62,991 nt of DNA from Clostridiales bacterium (GCA_012522015.1 JAAYLD010000016.1:1-62991); one strand, 5' to 3'; counted from the stretch's first letter, positions 44,460-54,562 are shown. The notes: generated from the letters alone by a model not told the origin. Numbers and translations: made by a program.

Positions 44460-44678
44460 ATGAACCCGAAAATTCCCGTCATACGTGTCGGTGATGTACT
44501 GGAGCTAAAAAAACCGCATCCATGCGGCGAGAAACGCTTTGTTTGCCGGCGAGTTGGTAGCGATATTCGGATAATATGTCTTGGCTGCGGGCGCGATTTA
44601 ACAATCCCTCGTGAAAAACTTGAAAAAAGCATAAAGAAAATCATTTCCGCATCATCTTCCAATGGTTCTGAGGCATAA
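44460..44678 (+). CDS. DUF951-family small protein
   Basis: A 72-residue protein of a family found throughout Bacillota, of unknown function. It carries the family pattern IRVGDVLELKKPHPCG, then RVGSDIRIICLGCGRDL with conserved Cys residues (a CxxC and a preceding Cys) that could bind metal, and ends with PREKLEKSIKKI. The ATG at 44460 is chosen as it matches the family start; an ATG at 44439 has no binding site before it. It probably precedes the YfhO gene in one transcript (73-base gap). Confidence 0.85.
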   Translation: MNPKIPVIRVGDVLELKKPHPCGEKRFVCRRVGSDIRIICLGCGRDLTIPREKLEKSIKKIISASSSNGSEA

Positions 44679-44751
44679 TTACAATCTAATATAAACTGCG
44701 GATAAATAATATTATATAAAAGATTATATAAAATCAAGGACGGCATAAATA

Positions 44752-47700
44752 ATGGACGAAAAAAACGACTTGATAAATAAAACCGATGAGCTTGGCGGCA
44801 ACTCGGGGCCTAATAATAGTATCTCAGATGTGAACAACACCCCTGTTGCCAAGTCAGATGAAATTTCAGACGCACATGGCGCCGAGGCAGCAAAGCCGAG
44901 CGACGACAGCGTCACAAATAAACAAGATGCTAATGCCGCAGGAGACGCTCATTATAAAGCACGAAAGAAAGCTGTTGCAAAACGCTCCCTTTCCACCCCG
45001 GCAGGACATGCCGGAGTCAACAGCGCATCAGATGGTAACAGCAATGACAGCGACAGCAGCATCACATCCGATGATGGCAATTCCGATGAAATTAATGAGA
45101 TTGATGAGCTTATCCTTACAGGGTTCATAGAACCAGACGAAAGCGAAGACACAGATTTCAACACTCCGCCTGACTACGAATTATATGAAGTAACCATAGA
45201 CAGTGACACGGAAGAAGAAACTGAAGCAGGAAAAGGGCCGAAAAAGTTGCCATTCCGCATGAAAGTGCGTACTTTTATGCACAAATATGGCTATCTTAGC
45301 CTTGCTTTTCTTGTTCCGTCGCTGACAATGTGGCTTATATATATCGCAATGGGCACCTACCCGTTCGGTCAGGGCAGCGTTCTTGTTCTTGACCTCAACG
45401 GGCAGTATGTTTACTTCTTTGAACAGCTGCGGAAGATAGTTTTAGGCGACCAAAGCTGGATTTACTGCTTCGGTCGGGCGCTTGGCGGCGAATTTATGGG
45501 CATATACGCCTATTACCTCGCCTCCCCCTTCTCTTTCCTTGTATGCCTGTTCCCAAAGCAAATGATAACGGAAGCCCTGCTTTTAATGTTTTTATTAAAG
45601 ACAGGCTGCTGCGGGTTGACATTCGGTATATACTTACACAACAAGACAGAGAAAAAAGCATTAAATCACACAGCTGTTGTAATGTTCTCGACGCTCTATG
45701 CCTTAACAGCATACGCTGTCGTGCAGCAGCATAATACGATGTGGATTGACAACCTTATAATGCTGCCGCTTATCGTCCTCGGCATGGAACGTCTTATCAA
45801 GCGCGGTCGTTTTAAGTTATTCATCATCTCCCTGACATGGGCAGTTATGAGCAACTTCTATATCGGGTACATGATGTGCATCTTCGTTTTTGTTTACTTC
45901 ATCGTATGTTACTTCTCGATGAAGCCGGAAGACCGCAACCCGAGATTTGAATCTGCTCACTTTATAAAATCACTCCTTCGTATTGCCGGCTGCGCTGTCC
46001 TTGTCCTTGGTATGTCGACTGTCATACTTTGGCCCACATATTATTCCCTGACATTTGGCAAGACAACGTTTTCAAATCCTAACTACTCTTTTAAATCAAA
46101 GTTTGATCTTCTTGATCTTGTAACAAAGCTTTTCATCGGTTCATATGATACCGTTCGACCCGAAGGCCTTCCCTTCGTTTATTGCGGAACAATAACGCTT
46201 ATACTGCTCCCGCTTTTCTTCATGATAAAAAAGATTCCCATCCGCGAGAAAATAGCGGGGGGGGTTATGTGTGTATTCTTCGTTTTCTGCTTTGAAGGAT
46301 CGACAATAGATATTGCTTGGCATGGTTTTCAAAGGCCTAACTGGCTGAACTACCGCTACAGCTTTATGCTGTGCTTTTTCATGGTGCTGATGGCTTACCG
46401 CGCGTTTATTTATATCCGCGAGGTTAAAGTCTCCGCTATAATCACAGACTGCTTTTTCTGGGTATTTGTGCTTATCCTTCTCCAGAAATATGATTATGAA
46501 AACGTCACTGATTATGGTACCGTCTGGCTTTCATTCGCCTTTATCGCCATATATTTGATTCTTTTGCGTTTCCATGTAAAATCAAGCTATATCTCAGGTA
46601 TGTCGGTCGCGATTGCAGCAATAATTGTGCTTGAAACGTTTACAGGGGGGCTTTTAAACCTTATTGCGCTTGGCGATGATGTTGTTTACTCAAAGCGCAC
46701 GTCCTACCGCAATTTCATCGACCGATTACAGCCGATTGTCGATATGGTAAAAGAAAACGACAATTCCTTCTACCGCATGGAGAAAACGGTTCACAGGAAA
46801 ACAAACGATCCGTTGGCTCTTGGTTTCAGAGGCCTTTCAAACTCGACGTCAACTCTCAACTCCTCAACGATTAAATTTCTCAATCGCCTGGGACTTTCAT
46901 CAAAATCGCACTGGTCAAAATATCTTGGCGGTACACCCGTCCTTGACACTCTGCTTGGGCTTAAATATATCATCGCTGAAGAAGATGACAGCGTATCAAG
47001 CCTTTATGACTTCGTATGTGAGTATGATCCGGGCGAGGCATATGCAAACCTAAATGCCTATAAAAACCCATATGCACTCCCGATTGCATATGGCGTCAGC
47101 GAGGATCTTCTCAGCTATAATATGGAATCGGACAACTCGCCATTTGAACGCATGAATCACATCATCTCAAAAATGCTCGGCAGTACAGAAGATATAGAAA
47201 TCATCGTTCCAATTGATATAGAATCCATCGATACGCAGTATGTTGATATTTCTTACACAACCGGGCACAGGATTTACACGAAAAACAGCGAAGATTTAAT
47301 CGGAAAAGTGTTTTTTACAATCAAAGCGCCAAAGACGGGAAACATTTACTGCTACTTCCCGAGCGACTATCTGCGAGAATGTGATCTTTACCTCAACAAC
47401 TCGAAAATCGGAACGTATTTCGGCAATGAAACTTATCGCATAGTTGACCTTGGCTCGTTTGAAGCTGGCGAAGAATTGAATGTTTCACTGCGTCTCGTAG
47501 ATAATGAAAAACTTTACTTGATGACAGAATCAACCTACTTCTATTATATTGACGAAACTGTTTTTAACACATATATGCCGCAGCTATCAGAGAGCGGGTT
47601 CAAAATAAAAAAATACACTGAAGACAGCTTTTACGGAACAATTAACGTCAAGGAAGGCGACGAGCTTATCTTCACATCAATACCGTACGACAAAGGCTGG

Positions 47701-47946
47701 GTTGTAAAAGTCGACGGTAAAGAAGTTGAGACATTCGAAGCGCTTGACGCTGTCATGGTATTCTGGGCACCAGCCGGCGAGCACACGCTTTCGATGGAAT
47801 ATAGACCTGATTGTGTGATATATAGCAGATTAATATCACTGTTCTTTGCCGCTTTATTCATCTTAGTTTGCATCACTGATTTCACAATACGAAAGCACCG
47901 CGCGCGTGTGGAGGCCGAAGGGCGCCGGCGTAACGTTTACGCCTGA
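44752..47946 (+). CDS. YfhO-family large membrane protein
   Basis: A 1064-residue protein. The first 165 residues are a hydrophilic, Asp/Ser/Asn-rich tail, unusually long. Residues 185-660 carry about 12 hydrophobic helices with the YfhO/GT-C-like pattern, including the loop after helix 1 with the acidic motif VLDLNGQYVYFFEQL (DxNGQY). The last 380 residues are an extracytoplasmic beta domain with a final helix and basic tail. YfhO proteins are glycosyltransferase-like enzymes implicated in glycosylating wall polymers such as lipoteichoic acid. AAGGA lies 11 bases before the ATG. Confidence 0.88.
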   Translation: MDEKNDLINKTDELGGNSGPNNSISDVNNTPVAKSDEISDAHGAEAAKPSDDSVTNKQDANAAGDAHYKARKKAVAKRSLSTPAGHAGVNSASDGNSNDSDSSITSDDGNSDEINEIDELILTGFIEPDESEDTDFNTPPDYELYEVTIDSDTEEETEAGKGPKKLPFRMKVRTFMHKYGYLSLAFLVPSLTMWLIYIAMGTYPFGQGSVLVLDLNGQYVYFFEQLRKIVLGDQSWIYCFGRALGGEFMGIYAYYLASPFSFLVCLFPKQMITEALLLMFLLKTGCCGLTFGIYLHNKTEKKALNHTAVVMFSTLYALTAYAVVQQHNTMWIDNLIMLPLIVLGMERLIKRGRFKLFIISLTWAVMSNFYIGYMMCIFVFVYFIVCYFSMKPEDRNPRFESAHFIKSLLRIAGCAVLVLGMSTVILWPTYYSLTFGKTTFSNPNYSFKSKFDLLDLVTKLFIGSYDTVRPEGLPFVYCGTITLILLPLFFMIKKIPIREKIAGGVMCVFFVFCFEGSTIDIAWHGFQRPNWLNYRYSFMLCFFMVLMAYRAFIYIREVKVSAIITDCFFWVFVLILLQKYDYENVTDYGTVWLSFAFIAIYLILLRFHVKSSYISGMSVAIAAIIVLETFTGGLLNLIALGDDVVYSKRTSYRNFIDRLQPIVDMVKENDNSFYRMEKTVHRKTNDPLALGFRGLSNSTSTLNSSTIKFLNRLGLSSKSHWSKYLGGTPVLDTLLGLKYIIAEEDDSVSSLYDFVCEYDPGEAYANLNAYKNPYALPIAYGVSEDLLSYNMESDNSPFERMNHIISKMLGSTEDIEIIVPIDIESIDTQYVDISYTTGHRIYTKNSEDLIGKVFFTIKAPKTGNIYCYFPSDYLRECDLYLNNSKIGTYFGNETYRIVDLGSFEAGEELNVSLRLVDNEKLYLMTESTYFYYIDETVFNTYMPQLSESGFKIKKYTEDSFYGTINVKEGDELIFTSIPYDKGWVVKVDGKEVETFEALDAVMVFWAPAGEHTLSMEYRPDCVIYSRLISLFFAALFILVCITDFTIRKHRARVEAEGRRRNVYA

Positions 47947-48008
47947 CGCGAACTTTTCGCTAACGCTTACCGCTTTATGCTATGTGTTAATCTTGTTTTG
48001 GAGGATCA

Positions 48009-48620
48009 ATGTTTTACTATCTTACAGGAGAGCTTGTTCATGTCGGTGAAAATCTTGCTGTCATCGACTGCGGCGGCGTCGGATTCCGCTTGACTGTCAG
48101 CGCCACAACGCTGTCTCTTCTTCCGCGCCCAAGCGCCGAGGGGAACATTGTTCGCCTTTATACGCACCTTGTCGTCAGAGAGGATGCTCTTGACCTTTAC
48201 GGCTTTTACGCGAAAGAAGAACTTGACCTTTTCCGAATGCTGATCGCCATATCCGGTATTGGCCCGAAGGTAGCAATATCAGTCCTTTCGCTCCTGACGC
48301 CAGACACGCTGTCGGAAGCTGTCGCCTCGCAAAACGTTAAGCTTATCTCACGTGCACCCGGTGTTGGCATAAAAACAGCGCAGCGAATTGTGCTTGAACT
48401 TTCCGGCAAGCTCGCGCCAATCGTAGCATCCGCCACGGGAGCAAAGGGGAGCACTCAAAGCAGCGCGTCAATGTCAACATCAATGTCTGAAGCGCTTGAT
48501 GCGCTGATTGTGCTTGGTTATAGCCGTCAGGAAGCGCAGAAAGCTATTCGTGCTGTACCGGACGCTGCCGAAAAACCAACAGAAGAATTAATAAAAGCAG
48601 CGCTTTCACATCTTTTGTGA
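48009..48620 (+). CDS. ruvA: Holliday junction helicase subunit RuvA
   Basis: A 203-residue DNA-binding subunit that loads RuvB on the junction. The N-terminal OB fold (MFYYLTGELVHVGENLAVID), the helix-hairpin-helix region (LISRAPGVGIKTAQRIVLEL) and the C-terminal RuvB-binding helices (EALDALIVLGYSRQEAQKAI) are all present. TTGGAGG precedes the ATG. It is 28 bases upstream of ruvB. Confidence 0.96.
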   Translation: MFYYLTGELVHVGENLAVIDCGGVGFRLTVSATTLSLLPRPSAEGNIVRLYTHLVVREDALDLYGFYAKEELDLFRMLIAISGIGPKVAISVLSLLTPDTLSEAVASQNVKLISRAPGVGIKTAQRIVLELSGKLAPIVASATGAKGSTQSSASMSTSMSEALDALIVLGYSRQEAQKAIRAVPDAAEKPTEELIKAALSHLL

Positions 48621-48648
48621 AGCGCACTCGGAGGTATAAACACCGCTG

Positions 48649-49749
48649 ATGTATAACGGCAACTTTGATTTAGAGAATAGAATAGTTGATACGAAGCTTA
48701 AAGCTGAAGATATGGGCGGCGGGCCTGCTGACCGTGAAGGCGAGGTATCGCTGCGCCCTAAGTCACTATCCGAATACACGGGTCAGGTCAAAGCAAAGGA
48801 GGAGCTTTCAATTTATATAGACGCGGCGAAGAAACGCGGTGAGCCGCTTGATCACGTCCTTCTTCATGGCCCGCCCGGTCTTGGTAAAACAACGCTTGCT
48901 GGCATAATAGCCTCGGAACTTGGCGTTAATTTCCGCATAACGAGTGGTCCGGCAATTGAAAAGCAGGGAGATCTTGTTGCGCTGCTGACAAACCTTGGCG
49001 AGGGAGATGTTCTTTTCATTGATGAAATACACCGCCTCTCACGCCAAATAGAAGAAATACTTTACCCCGCAATGGAAGATTTCGCTGTCGATATTATCAT
49101 CGGCAAAGGCCCTGCTGCCCGGAGCATCCACCTTGGCCTGCCGCGTTTCACGCTGATTGGGGCGACAACACGCGCCGGACAGATGACAACGCCGCTCAGA
49201 GACCGCTTTGGCATTGTTTTACGCCTTGAGCTTTACACAACAGAAGAACTTGCAGAGATTATAAAGCGCAGCGCTAAAATCCTCGGCATACCGATACACG
49301 GGAACAGCGCATATGAAATTGCCTCGCGCTCACGCGGAACACCGCGCATAGCAAACCGTTTATTAAAGCGCGTCCGCGACTATGCACAAGTAAAAGGCAA
49401 CGGTGAAATAACCGAGGCTATTGCGCGCGAAGCTCTTACAATGCTTGAAATAGATGAGCTGGGGCTTGATAACACCGACCGCCGTATGCTTACTGCCATG
49501 ATACGCTATTATGGTGGCGGGCCTGTCGGGCTTGATACGCTTTCTGCTACTATTGGTGAGGAAGCTGTGACAATCGAGGACGTATACGAACCATATCTTC
49601 TCCAAATTGGATATATTGCCCGCACTCCACGCGGCCGCTGCGTCACACGCATGGCTTATGAACACCTCGGCATACCATATGCACAGGCCTCGGAGTGCAA
49701 TGCCGATACGCCGCCGTCACCCCAGGACACACAGCTTAAGATTTTATGA
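48649..49749 (+). CDS. ruvB: Holliday junction branch-migration helicase RuvB
   Basis: A 366-residue AAA+ motor that drives branch migration on RuvA-bound junctions. Walker A is [12 protein letters not shown], Walker [10 protein letters not shown], sensor 1 [10 protein letters not shown], and the arginine-finger region PLRDRFGI is visible. A C-terminal winged helix (about 270-345) completes it. The tail after residue 350 is Pro/Ser-rich and slightly long. Confidence 0.96.
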   Translation: MYNGNFDLENRIVDTKLKAEDMGGGPADREGEVSLRPKSLSEYTGQVKAKEELSIYIDAAKKRGEPLDHVLLHGPPGLGKTTLAGIIASELGVNFRITSGPAIEKQGDLVALLTNLGEGDVLFIDEIHRLSRQIEEILYPAMEDFAVDIIIGKGPAARSIHLGLPRFTLIGATTRAGQMTTPLRDRFGIVLRLELYTTEELAEIIKRSAKILGIPIHGNSAYEIASRSRGTPRIANRLLKRVRDYAQVKGNGEITEAIAREALTMLEIDELGLDNTDRRMLTAMIRYYGGGPVGLDTLSATIGEEAVTIEDVYEPYLLQIGYIARTPRGRCVTRMAYEHLGIPYAQASECNADTPPSPQDTQLKIL

Positions 49750-49770
49750 TAATATGAAGCCCTTTCCAAT

Positions 49771-49796
49771 GCCCGCATTGATTTATCAATGCGGGC
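49771..49796 (+). terminator. Terminator of ruvAB
   Basis: GCCCGCATTGA and TCAATGCGGGC form a perfect 11-bp stem around TTTA, followed by CTCTGTTG. It lies 20 bases after the ruvB stop. The stretch 49797-50018 carries no gene and is A+T-rich, with a possible TATAAT at 49940-49945. Confidence 0.8.
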
Positions 49797-50018
49797 CTCT
49801 GTTGTAATATATTAACAAATTCATCCGTTAATGTTCTATTGTAATTGATATTAGTAAATATGAAGAATGTATAATATCCCTTAATAATTTCAAACTAATA
49901 TTAACTATATTTTTCGTCGATATTATGTTACTGTTATTATATAATTTCAACCATCGAATAAAACATTGGCGAATTTGCAGAACCACATGTGGTAACTGAT
50001 GCCCCCATGCAATAAAAA

Positions 50019-50039
50019 GGCGGCACTTTATATGCCGCC
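50019..50039 (+). terminator. Hairpin upstream of the tandem FMN-domain gene
   Basis: GGCGGCA and TGCCGCC form a perfect stem with a 7-base loop, preceded by AAAAA and followed by a T-rich stretch. It sits 70 bases before the next gene and after a possible promoter -10, so it could be a leader attenuator rather than a plain terminator. Confidence 0.5.
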
Positions 50040-50111
50040 ATATAGTTTTATCGATTTTTGTAACGTCATCATCAAGTGCTATTCATTTTCATATAAACGA
50101 AAGGACTAAAT

Positions 50112-51131
50112 ATGAAGAAAATTCTGACTATCGCCATTACCGCTGTACTCGCAATTGGCGGGGTTGTTTATCTCGTATCATTCGGATCTGCTGAAAAAAC
50201 CTATAACCTCGGTATTGGCGTTGTCGTTTCTGTAGCACCTTCCAAGACAGGGGTAGCTCAGGTTGATGCTACATTTGCCGCTGTTGTTCTTGATAAGAAC
50301 GATAAAATCGTCGATTGCAAACTTGATGTTGCACATAACAAATGCACTATAACCGACGGTATGCTTCCTACAGAACCCCTGTCTTTTAAAACAAAGGGCG
50401 AAATGAAGGAAGAATACGGAATGAAGGAGCACTCTTCCATCAACAAGGAGTGGTGTGAGCAGGCTGAAGCTTTCGCAGAATTTGTTGTCGGCATGACACC
50501 TACAGAGGTTGCTGGTATAACAACAACGGTAAACGATTCCGGTCTAATAGTAGCTACAAACGAAACTCTCCTTGCTGGCTGCACAATCGAGATCAGCGAC
50601 TTTATTAAAGCTGTAACAAAGGCTTGTGAAGATGCAAAAAATCACACATTCACAACTTCTGAATACAAAGTTGGCATAGCTGCCAATACAACTCTTGACC
50701 CCTCATCCTCTTCCGCTACGGAAGAAACCGATGGTTCCGCTAAAATGTACACAAACTTCAGTGCAACTGCTGTTGACAAAGACAGAAGAGTTCTTGTTGC
50801 AATCATAGACGTGATTCAACCGAAGATTACATTCAATACCGCTGGTGAAATTACCTCCGACACGACGGCTGAGGTTCTCACGAATCGTGAGCGCGGCGAT
50901 GATTATGGCATGAAAGATGCCTCTTCTATCAAGAAGGAGTGGTACGAGCAGGTAGTCGCTTTTGAAAACTATATCAAGGGTAAGACAGCAACCGAAGTCT
51001 TAAGCATAACAACAACTGTCAATGATGCGGGCAATAAAGTCCCTGCTGACGAGACGTTTGCTGCTTCCTGCACAATCAGCATTAGCGAATTCCAAGCAGT
51101 CGTCGCCAAGGCTATCGGCAACGCGAAATAA
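50112..51131 (+). CDS. Secreted tandem FMN-binding-domain-like protein
   Basis: A 339-residue protein with an N-terminal signal anchor (residues 3-26) and two copies of a domain of about 150 residues (about 28-180 and 185-339). Shared stretches include KEEYGMKEHSSINKEW and GDDYGMKDASSIKKEW, ITTTVND, and the closing motifs ETLLAGCTIEISDF and ETFAASCTISISEF. The last stretch lines up with the flavinylation motif SGATxSS of FMN-binding domains, here Ala-Gly-Cys-Thr and Ala-Ser-Cys-Thr with the acceptor Thr kept. The ApbE flavin transferase lies next door, so covalent FMN on Thr and a role in extracytoplasmic electron transfer are likely (inference). Confidence 0.75.
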   Translation: MKKILTIAITAVLAIGGVVYLVSFGSAEKTYNLGIGVVVSVAPSKTGVAQVDATFAAVVLDKNDKIVDCKLDVAHNKCTITDGMLPTEPLSFKTKGEMKEEYGMKEHSSINKEWCEQAEAFAEFVVGMTPTEVAGITTTVNDSGLIVATNETLLAGCTIEISDFIKAVTKACEDAKNHTFTTSEYKVGIAANTTLDPSSSSATEETDGSAKMYTNFSATAVDKDRRVLVAIIDVIQPKITFNTAGEITSDTTAEVLTNRERGDDYGMKDASSIKKEWYEQVVAFENYIKGKTATEVLSITTTVNDAGNKVPADETFAASCTISISEFQAVVAKAIGNAK

Positions 51132-51167
51132 TAATCGCATCAACCTTCTGCGGTTTAGATGCAGGTC

Positions 51168-51207
51168 AGAAGGGGAGCATTTGCTCCCCTTCTCTTTGCA
51201 TTTTTTT
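51168..51207 (+). terminator. Terminator of the tandem FMN-domain gene
   Basis: AGAAGGGGAGCA and TGCTCCCCTTCT form a perfect 12-bp stem with a 1-2 base loop, followed by CTTTGCATTTTTTT. Confidence 0.85.
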
Positions 51208-51257
51208 AATATAATTATATAATTAAAATATATTAATTTAAGGGGATGTGACCCGCC

Positions 51258-52352
51258 TTGCTAATACATCGTCAACATATCAGGATAAAAAATGTGTTAA
51301 TAATAAGCGCCGCCGTTTGCGGTTTGTTTTTGCTTCAGCTTTCCTCTTTTTACTCGTGCGCAGAAAAGCCCAGTCGCATGTCGAAAATGTATTATGACTT
51401 TTTTGATACTGTTTCATATATCGTAGGCTATGAAACAGATGAGGGAAAATTCGAGGAAAACTGTTCTTTTGCCGCCGATATGCTTGAAGAGTATCATATG
51501 CTTTATGATATTTACTATGAATATGCCGATATAAACAATATAAAAACGATAAATAAAAATGCCGGTGTTGCACCTGTCGTCGTAGACGAGAAAATCATAG
51601 ATTTAATTGAATATTCGATTGATATGTACTATGAAACAGACGGGCTTTTCAATGTTGCACTCGGCGCTGTTCTTTCAATTTGGCATGATTACAGAGAAGC
51701 GGCAGCGGACGCGCGAGAAAACGGCGTCGAGCCGGCGGTACCGACAATGGAGGAGCTTCATGCCGCTTCCCTTCACTGCAATATAACCGACATTGTAATT
51801 GACCGCGAAAACTCAACTGTTTATCTCAAGGATCCGGAGATGTCGCTTGATGTCGGCTCCGTAGCAAAGGGCTACGCGACGGAGATGACAGCGCGCGCGC
51901 TTGCCGAGCGCGGTGTCGTCAACTATGCTCTCAATATCGGCAGCAACATTCGCACAATCGGTACAAAAGAAGACGGCGGCGCTTGGGCAGCCGGCATTCA
52001 AAACCCGGACGAAAACGCAGACAAGCCCTACGTCGTGCGCGTCGAGCTTGACAATATGTCTCTTGTAACAAGCGGAACATATGAGCGCTATTATATGTCA
52101 AACTGCGTCCGCTACCATCACATAATCAATCCTAATACTCTTATGCCTGAAAATGATTATCTGTCGGTTTCAATCTTAACAGCTGACTCAACGCTTGGCG
52201 ATGTCCTCTCGACAGCCGTATTTAACATGAGTTATGAAGAAGGCTCTGCTTTCGTCGAAGCATACGACGGTGTCGAAGCGTTCTGGATCTTCTCCGATGG
52301 TACGACAGCTCAAAGCTCCGGTTTTGCTGATTATATAATCGACAGCGATTAA
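51258..52352 (+). CDS. apbE: FAD:protein FMN transferase (ApbE)
   Basis: A 364-residue ApbE-family enzyme that moves FMN from FAD onto a Thr of a target protein outside the membrane. An N-terminal transmembrane or lipoprotein signal (residues 12-34, weak lipobox YSC) precedes the catalytic fold. LDVGSVAKGYATEMTARAL and NIGSNIRTIG are the FAD-binding signature, and YHHIINPNTLMP carries the metal-binding His. The start is a TTG after AAGGGG. The target is probably the tandem-domain protein just upstream. Confidence 0.92.
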   Translation: MLIHRQHIRIKNVLIISAAVCGLFLLQLSSFYSCAEKPSRMSKMYYDFFDTVSYIVGYETDEGKFEENCSFAADMLEEYHMLYDIYYEYADINNIKTINKNAGVAPVVVDEKIIDLIEYSIDMYYETDGLFNVALGAVLSIWHDYREAAADARENGVEPAVPTMEELHAASLHCNITDIVIDRENSTVYLKDPEMSLDVGSVAKGYATEMTARALAERGVVNYALNIGSNIRTIGTKEDGGAWAAGIQNPDENADKPYVVRVELDNMSLVTSGTYERYYMSNCVRYHHIINPNTLMPENDYLSVSILTADSTLGDVLSTAVFNMSYEEGSAFVEAYDGVEAFWIFSDGTTAQSSGFADYIIDSD

Positions 52353-52426
52353 CCTAATATAGGGTGATATAAGTCTATTCTTTTACTTTTCCTTGCTGTA
52401 GCTTTATTATTTTCAAAAGCAAAAAA

Positions 52427-52464
52427 GCGGCGGATAGCTATCTCAAAATAACTATCCATCGCTA
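52427..52464. terminator. Hairpin between convergent apbE and CofE-like genes
   Basis: GCGGCGGATAG and CTATCCATCGC form an imperfect stem around a loop of about 15 bases, preceded by AAAAAA. It lies between the converging genes. Confidence 0.55.
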
Positions 52465-52497
52465 TTCTATGTGAAATTGTAAATAAAGCGTGCAGTA

Positions 52498-53682
52498 TTA
52501 TTCGCTTGCATAGTTTTTAAAATAGCCTTGAATCAATACAACAGGCGTCCCTCTGTCACCGCTGCCGCTGACAAGATCGCACAAGCTGCCAACCAAATCA
52601 GTAATATTCCTCGGCGTCGTTCCCTGTGATTTCATATTGCCGACTAAATCTCTTTCCTTTTTCATTATTTGCTCTTTTATTGCCTTTGTCAAATCTTCGC
52701 CGGAAAGGAAAGCAAACTCATTATCGGCAAAATACTTAATTTTCAGCTCGTTTGGCGTTCCGACAAGCCCGCTCGTATATGCCGGGGATACAACAGGATC
52801 CGCTAACTCCCATATACCGCTTACCGGATCTTTAAACCCGCCATCGCCATATATTAAAACCTCAATGCTTTTTCCTGTTCTTTCCTTTAATTTTGATGCC
52901 AATGTGTCAACAAATTTTTGTGTGTCTCTTGGGAATAGCTTTACCTTATTTTCAGTCGCCATATTAGAACCCAAAAGGCCGTACTCCGGGTTGTAGCCAC
53001 TCTCACCGATGAGCGACGTCATAATCTCGTCAAGTCGATAACTTATTTTAGCGCCAGCCTTTTTTATGAGCTTTTGCGTTCTCATTCTCGTATGAATATC
53101 ACAGTTTAGCACGTTTTTTGTGTGCTTTAAAATATAAGTCGGATCGTTAGAAAAGATTATTTCTATATTTGAATTAATGTTTTTGTAATATTCAATATAA
53201 TCTATTCCCGTATAGCAATGTATCGTTGACTCTTTATCAAATATTTTTCTGAACTCTTCTTCTGTAAAACTGTCAGTATATGGATTGACACCAGACTCCG
53301 CAAAGCTCTCTTCTTTTACTAAAGGATTGCCCACCTCATCATATGGATATGAAAGCTGAACATAGAGCTTTTTTGTCGCCATTGAGATTGCTTTAAGTAA
53401 AATAGAGAAACGGTTGCGGCTTAAAATGGGGAAAACAATACCCATATCCTCGCCACCGAATTTACCTCTGACATCTTCTGCTATCTGCTCGCAGGTTGCG
53501 TAATTGCCCTGCGTTCTTGCAACAAGCGCTTCAGTAACGCCAACTATATCACCGTCATTGAATTTTATGTTTTCATTTTCTGCAGCCGCTATCAAACTTT
53601 CGGTTATGCCTTCTATCACGTCATCCCCATACTTGAATATAGGTGTAATAATTCCCCTTGCAACAACACCTGTATAGCGCAT
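52498..53682 (-). CDS. CofE-like (coenzyme F420-0 gamma-glutamyl ligase family) protein
   Basis: A 394-residue protein resembling coenzyme F420-0:L-glutamate ligase. It has GVVARGIITPIFKYGDDV and NDGDIVGVTEALVARTQG at the start, and a family-like LIYGDGGFKDPVSGIWELAD near residue 290 that carries the metal ligands. It is longer than archaeal CofE (about 250), with a large insert at about 100-200. The ATG at 53682 follows AAGGA by 8 bases; the frame extends 6 codons further, but there the binding site would be inside the gene. No other F420 gene is seen here, so the real substrate may be different. Confidence 0.8.
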   Translation of the reverse strand: MRYTGVVARGIITPIFKYGDDVIEGITESLIAAAENENIKFNDGDIVGVTEALVARTQGNYATCEQIAEDVRGKFGGEDMGIVFPILSRNRFSILLKAISMATKKLYVQLSYPYDEVGNPLVKEESFAESGVNPYTDSFTEEEFRKIFDKESTIHCYTGIDYIEYYKNINSNIEIIFSNDPTYILKHTKNVLNCDIHTRMRTQKLIKKAGAKISYRLDEIMTSLIGESGYNPEYGLLGSNMATENKVKLFPRDTQKFVDTLASKLKERTGKSIEVLIYGDGGFKDPVSGIWELADPVVSPAYTSGLVGTPNELKIKYFADNEFAFLSGEDLTKAIKEQIMKKERDLVGNMKSQGTTPRNITDLVGSLCDLVSGSGDRGTPVVLIQGYFKNYASE

Positions 53683-53863
53683 TATCCAATTCCTTCCCAT
53701 GCTCTTGAGTCCACTAACATTATAATAACATTGCTGGGAGAAGTCAATTTTATCAGAGTATATTTATACATTATTTTTTGTATAAAGCAACCGAATCTGC
53801 ATTTGTTTAATATATGGTTATATATATATCATTTTTGTGCATATTTGATGATGAATACCATAA

Positions 53864-54562
53864 TTATTCTTCATTTCCTTTTTCATAAAACTGGATATTC
53901 TGATTTTTATCACATACTGCTAAGAACACGTCTTTGTGTGAGCTTATTCCATTTTGTTTTAGCTTTTTCAATAGCCAGTTGACATCAAGCCCTAAGTGCT
54001 TTAAATTTTTATCTAATACTCTCCCATCCATAATTACCTCCGCAAACAAAGCTTCTTGATTTGGCGTTATCTGAAAATCCTCCGGTATTGCAGGACGACG
54101 TGAGCTGACGGGTAATATCGTTAACTTCCCATTGCATTCAAAAAACGCACTTTGAATACTGGAAAGATCAAAATACCCTTGTTCGCGGCACATCATCAAA
54201 AACTCATTGAGGTCAAGCTTAGCTTTTTTTAAGTTCTTTTTATACAGTTTCCCATTGTCCATGATAACAATTGACGTTCCGCTGATATACTTGCGCGTCC
54301 GCGGGAATTTTCGCGAGATGAAACCGAGCAAAATTGTAGCTAAAAGATATATCACCATTGCAATAAAAGGCTTCCAAAACTCTTCAAGTTCCGTTGCAAA
54401 CTCTGCAGCTATCGACCCGATTGTTATTCCTGTAATGTAATCAAAGGAATCAAGCTGTGATACTTGTTTATGCCCCATTATCCTTGTCATAATAAACAGT
54501 GATAAATAAGAAAAGAAGCTCGTCAGGCATGCCGATATAAACTTCATACCCCACCATGTCAT
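53864..54562 (-). CDS. DUF421-family membrane protein (YetF-like)
   Basis: A 232-residue protein. Three transmembrane helices (about 8-95) precede a DUF421 cytoplasmic domain, with GTSIVIMDNGKLYKKNLKKA and LRxQGxFDLSSIQSA-like stretches. Bacillus YetF/YdfS relatives are spore- or stress-associated membrane proteins of uncertain function. An alternative start lies 5 codons downstream; neither start has a strong binding site. It is upstream of the CofE-like gene on the same strand. Confidence 0.85.
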   Translation of the reverse strand: MTWWGMKFISACLTSFFSYLSLFIMTRIMGHKQVSQLDSFDYITGITIGSIAAEFATELEEFWKPFIAMVIYLLATILLGFISRKFPRTRKYISGTSIVIMDNGKLYKKNLKKAKLDLNEFLMMCREQGYFDLSSIQSAFFECNGKLTILPVSSRRPAIPEDFQITPNQEALFAEVIMDGRVLDKNLKHLGLDVNWLLKKLKQNGISSHKDVFLAVCDKNQNIQFYEKGNEE

